Of a DNA stretch of 14,581 nt, positions 12,652 to 14,581 are shown piece by piece. Source of the stretch: Actinomycetes bacterium (GTDB lineage Bacteria > Actinomycetota > Acidimicrobiia > Acidimicrobiales > Bog-793); contig JAKAOD010000019.1 of NCBI GenBank assembly GCA_021823365.1, positions 1 to 14,581 of the forward strand. The letters are read 5' to 3'. The notes under the pieces are model-generated. The model was not told where the DNA came from, did not search any database, and was given only the letters and a program-made list of their open reading frames with translations. Position 1 is the stretch's first letter; every line of letters starts with the position of its first letter. The translations under genes and the position numbers were made by a program.

Positions 12652-13614
12652 TCAGCCGGGGAACCACCTCGAGCGGAGAGGGAACAGATAGCGGTCAGTC
12701 ACGGCGTTGAGCACACGCCGTGCTTCTCGAAACTGGTCGGCGACGTCGCCGACGACCGAGAAGGTCCCCGTGATCGGGAGCCTGGCACCAACGGCAAGGC
12801 GGGTCGCGGCCCGATACCACGTGGCCCCGAGCAGCTCGAAGAGCGCGACGCCGTCCAGGTCCGCGACCTGGTCCGGGTGGACCCCGCCATGGCGCAGCAG
12901 CCGGTCAGCGGCCGCGCCCGCCGGGAGTGGAGGGTGGTCCGGGAAGACCCCGACGAGGAAGAGGCTCAGGTCGCCGAGACGCCGGTAGACGCCGACGCGC
13001 TCTTTCGGCCCGACCCCGTCCAACAGGCCGGCGAGCCGCGCCGGGTCGAGCTCGCTGAACCGCTGGCGTTTCCAGCCCAGCGGCGTCCGTCGCCAGGTGA
13101 CGCCACTCGACACGCGGGTGTAGGACGCCAGGAGCTCGACGAAGAAGTACCGCCGGAGGGGATTGCCCAGGACCGCACGGAGCGACGCGACGTCGAACAC
13201 GGGGATCCGTCGGCGCGGCCCCAGTCGTTCCTCGACGAAGGTCGCCGCCTCCAGCGCCGCCGCCGTCCGATGCACCGCCACGGCGAAGGTGAGGAACGGT
13301 GACGCATGCACGCCGGTGCCGCCGTCGACCGGAGGGAAGACGACCGACTCCAGCTCCAAGGAGCCGAGCGCCGCGACCAGGCCGGTGTCCGAGGCGACGG
13401 GCTCGAGCAGCTGCCGGTCCACTTCGTTGAGCTGCTGACGATAGAGGAGCTCGACGTCGATGGGGCAAGCGTATTCGCCTGCCAGCCCGCACGATTCGGC
13501 GGCACGATCCCGAAGCACGATCCGGCCACGCGCGAAAGCGCCCGTCCCACGTCGACGCAGGAACCGAGCGCTTTCCTCTACTGTAGAGCCGGCCCATCCG
13601 GTCGGATGGATCAT
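12652..13614 (-). CDS. Unrecognised 320-residue protein
   Basis: I do not recognise this family. The frame has strong GC-rich codon use over its whole length, and the product is mixed alpha/beta-looking with no signal peptide or membrane helix, so it is probably cytoplasmic. Segments that look conserved are LRRYFFVELLASYTRVS (153-169), GVYRRLGDLSLFLVGVFPDH (208-227), LFELLGATWYRAA (258-270) and the end FREARRVLNAVTDRYLFPL. No catalytic motif is evident; the three cysteines (C42, C50 and none later in a pattern) do not suggest a metal site. The ATG at 13614 gives the longest form. Two palindromes at 13576-13609 fall inside its first 13 codons, so a later GTG start (near residue 33) with these as operators is possible. 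It is convergent with the phosphate transporter and divergent from the LOG-like gene. Confidence 0.7.
   Translation of the reverse strand: MIHPTGWAGSTVEESARFLRRRGTGAFARGRIVLRDRAAESCGLAGEYACPIDVELLYRQQLNEVDRQLLEPVASDTGLVAALGSLELESVVFPPVDGGTGVHASPFLTFAVAVHRTAAALEAATFVEERLGPRRRIPVFDVASLRAVLGNPLRRYFFVELLASYTRVSSGVTWRRTPLGWKRQRFSELDPARLAGLLDGVGPKERVGVYRRLGDLSLFLVGVFPDHPPLPAGAAADRLLRHGGVHPDQVADLDGVALFELLGATWYRAATRLAVGARLPITGTFSVVGDVADQFREARRVLNAVTDRYLFPLRSRWFPG
13576..13609. repeat. Two adjacent short palindromes at the start of the unrecognised gene
   Basis: CTCTAC-T-GTAGAG (13576-13588) and CCATCCG-GT-CGGATGG (13594-13609) are perfect inverted repeats 5 bp apart. They could be operator sites for the divergent promoter region or chance structure within the first codons of the minus-strand gene. 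Confidence 0.45.
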
Positions 13615-13944
13615 GACGACCGAGCCTTACGGGCCCTTTGCCGCTGCAGCGTCTGCCTACCAGACCGCCTGCCATCTGCCTATCGCCGCCCGGCGTTGCT
13701 ACGCCGGGCGATCCATGACCGGACGACCGGAGGTCACCATGCTCTGGTCACACCTCCCTGCCTCCATTCCGGACTCTTGGGACTCACTCGACTGGGTGGT
13801 CCCTTTGGAGTCCAATCAATTCAACGCCGGCAGGCTGCCGATCTTCCCGCGCGTACGCAGCTGGCGACGGACGTCCTGGCGTTGCGCCGGCCTCGTGACA
13901 TTCGGCCCTGCTCGTCGATCCCCGGATCCGCAAGCTGTCGAGCC
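13615..13944 (+). other. 330-bp stretch without a convincing gene, with strong secondary structure
   Basis: This segment separates the divergent unrecognised gene and the LOG-like gene and is slightly less GC-rich than its surroundings. An open frame from the ATG at 13613 to 13969 (118 residues, Trp-rich middle) runs through it, but its third-position GC is lower than that of the real genes, it has no ribosome site or recognisable motif, and it runs into the next gene. The stretch holds the hairpin at 13687-13710 and a three-tier stem at 13771-13813 (GGACTC/GAGTCC, GGGAC/GTCCC, CACTC/GGGTG with a GACT loop). It could be a long structured leader, a small RNA, or a decayed gene. Confidence 0.4.
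13687..13710. repeat. Perfect 10-bp stem, 4-nt loop hairpin
   Basis: CGCCCGGCGT (13687-13696) and ACGCCGGGCG (13701-13710) are exact inverted copies around TGCT. It lies in a stretch without a convincing gene and has no T-run on either side. Confidence 0.75.
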
Positions 13945-14544
13945 ATGCGGTCGCTCGTCGTCGGTGTGATGGGCTCGGCCAGCGGGCGAATCGACCCGGC
14001 CGTCGCAGCTCGCGCCCGCGCCGTCGGGCGGTCGGTCGCCCAGTCCGGCTGCACGCTCGTCACCGGAGCGTGCCCGGGCCTGCCCCAGGAGGCGGTGCTC
14101 GGCGCAGCGGCACTCGGCGGGCTCGTGATCGGGATCTCACCTGCCCTCTCGGAGCAGGAGCACGTGGAGCGCTACGACTCTCCCGTCGAGGGGTACTCCG
14201 CGCTCGTGTACACCGGATCCGGCTTGATGGGGCGCGAGGTCGTCAACATCCGCTCCTCCGACATCGTGGTCGTCATCGCCGGCCACTCGGGGACGCTCGG
14301 CGAGTTCGCCATCGCCTATGACGAGGGGCGCCTCATCGGCGTGCTGACGGGGACCGGCGGCGTCGCTGACATGATCGGTGAGCTGCTCGGGCGCCTTTCG
14401 AAGGAAACGGGCGCCAAGGTGCTCTTCGACGACGACCCTGAGCGCTTGGTCGACCGCTTGATCGACTACTACCGCACCGTCCACTTCCAGCGCCCGCACT
14501 CCCTCTTCCGCACCGAGGATCACGCAGATCCCCCGCTGCGCTGA
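13945..14544 (+). CDS. LOG-like Rossmann-fold nucleotide-binding protein (TIGR00725 / SLOG type)
   Basis: A 199-residue protein of the lysine-decarboxylase-like/LOG superfamily, soluble and probably cytoplasmic. It begins on a first strand VVGVMGSASG, followed by TLVTGACPGLP (38-48), then GLMGREVVNIRSSDIVVVIAGHSGTLGEFAIA (93-124). The last carries the family GxSGTxxE version of the PGGxGTxxE motif, with R97 and E120 in the positions of the catalytic pair of cytokinin phosphoribohydrolases (LOG). Typical LOGs have PGG where this has AGHSG, as in the TIGR00725 branch, whose function is not settled; ligand sensing or nucleotide hydrolysis are both possible. The ATG at 13945 is the first in frame at the strand; no good ribosome site precedes it. 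It ends 37 bp before the window end, which holds only a G-rich tract. Confidence 0.82.
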   Translation: MRSLVVGVMGSASGRIDPAVAARARAVGRSVAQSGCTLVTGACPGLPQEAVLGAAALGGLVIGISPALSEQEHVERYDSPVEGYSALVYTGSGLMGREVVNIRSSDIVVVIAGHSGTLGEFAIAYDEGRLIGVLTGTGGVADMIGELLGRLSKETGAKVLFDDDPERLVDRLIDYYRTVHFQRPHSLFRTEDHADPPLR

Positions 14545-14581
14545 GGCTGAACGCCGGCGGGGGCGGCGGGGGCGTCGGGGG

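Noticed and set aside
13613..13969. Possible 118-residue plus-strand gene
   Set aside because: No ribosome site, third-position GC lower than the neighbours, no recognised motif, and it runs into the LOG-like gene. Kept only as part of the gap description.
14545..14581. G-rich tract at the window end
   Set aside because: It could form a G-quadruplex or be part of a terminator, but too little sequence is visible to support any call.

Overview
The window is uniformly GC-rich with strong G/C third-position bias. It carries a LytS/LytTR pair, an MreB, a tRNA gene without an encoded CCA, several GTG starts, an F420-type flavoprotein and Streptomyces-like 11-bp PHO-box repeats. Together these suggest a high-GC actinomycete-type bacterium; an Acidimicrobiia-like lineage is my guess from gene content, not something the sequence proves. 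It looks like ordinary chromosome: there are no insertion sequences, phage genes, CRISPR arrays or rRNA.

Layout. 1-1357 (+): the 3' end of a LytS-type sensor kinase and its LytTR response regulator. 1463-3175 (-): a membrane-anchored protein with the N,N-dimethylformamidase large-subunit-like fold. 3350-4345 (+): an MreB-family actin homologue without mreC/mreD beside it, divergent from the previous gene across a 12-bp-periodic repeat tract. 4248-5738 (-): a 14-helix DHA2-type MFS exporter whose 3' end overlaps that of mreB. 5841-9702 (-): a three-gene run of siroheme sulfite reductase, two-ferredoxin/FrhB flavoprotein and uroporphyrinogen-III methyltransferase. 9808-10620 (+): a divergent Met8/CysG-N-type precorrin-2 dehydrogenase. 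10693-10767 (-): tRNA-Pro(GGG). 11047-12534 (+): a phosphate:H+ symporter preceded by four PHO-box-like 11-bp repeats. 12652-13614 (-): an unrecognised 320-aa protein. 13615-13944: a 330-bp stretch without a convincing gene but with strong hairpins. 13945-14544 (+): a LOG/TIGR00725-type Rossmann protein.

The centre of interest is 5841-10620. The sulfite reductase has the siroheme/4Fe-4S cysteines and the Lys-Phe-Lys pair of sulfite (not nitrite) reductases. Its stop overlaps the start of a protein with two 4Fe-4S clusters followed by an F420-hydrogenase beta-subunit (FrhB) module. This is the domain set of archaeal F420-dependent sulfite reductase (Fsr), here split over two genes and joined to an assimilatory-type rather than a Dsr-type reductase. 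The two flanking genes make the siroheme precursor: CobA gives precorrin-2 and the Met8-like enzyme gives sirohydrochlorin. A 15-bp near-palindrome in the shared promoter could control both arms. The natural hypothesis is a bacterial F420H2:sulfite oxidoreductase with its own cofactor supply; ferredoxin as donor is the main alternative.

The PHO-box repeats and the conserved phosphate-site residues of the symporter at 11047 support each other and point to phosphate-starvation control.
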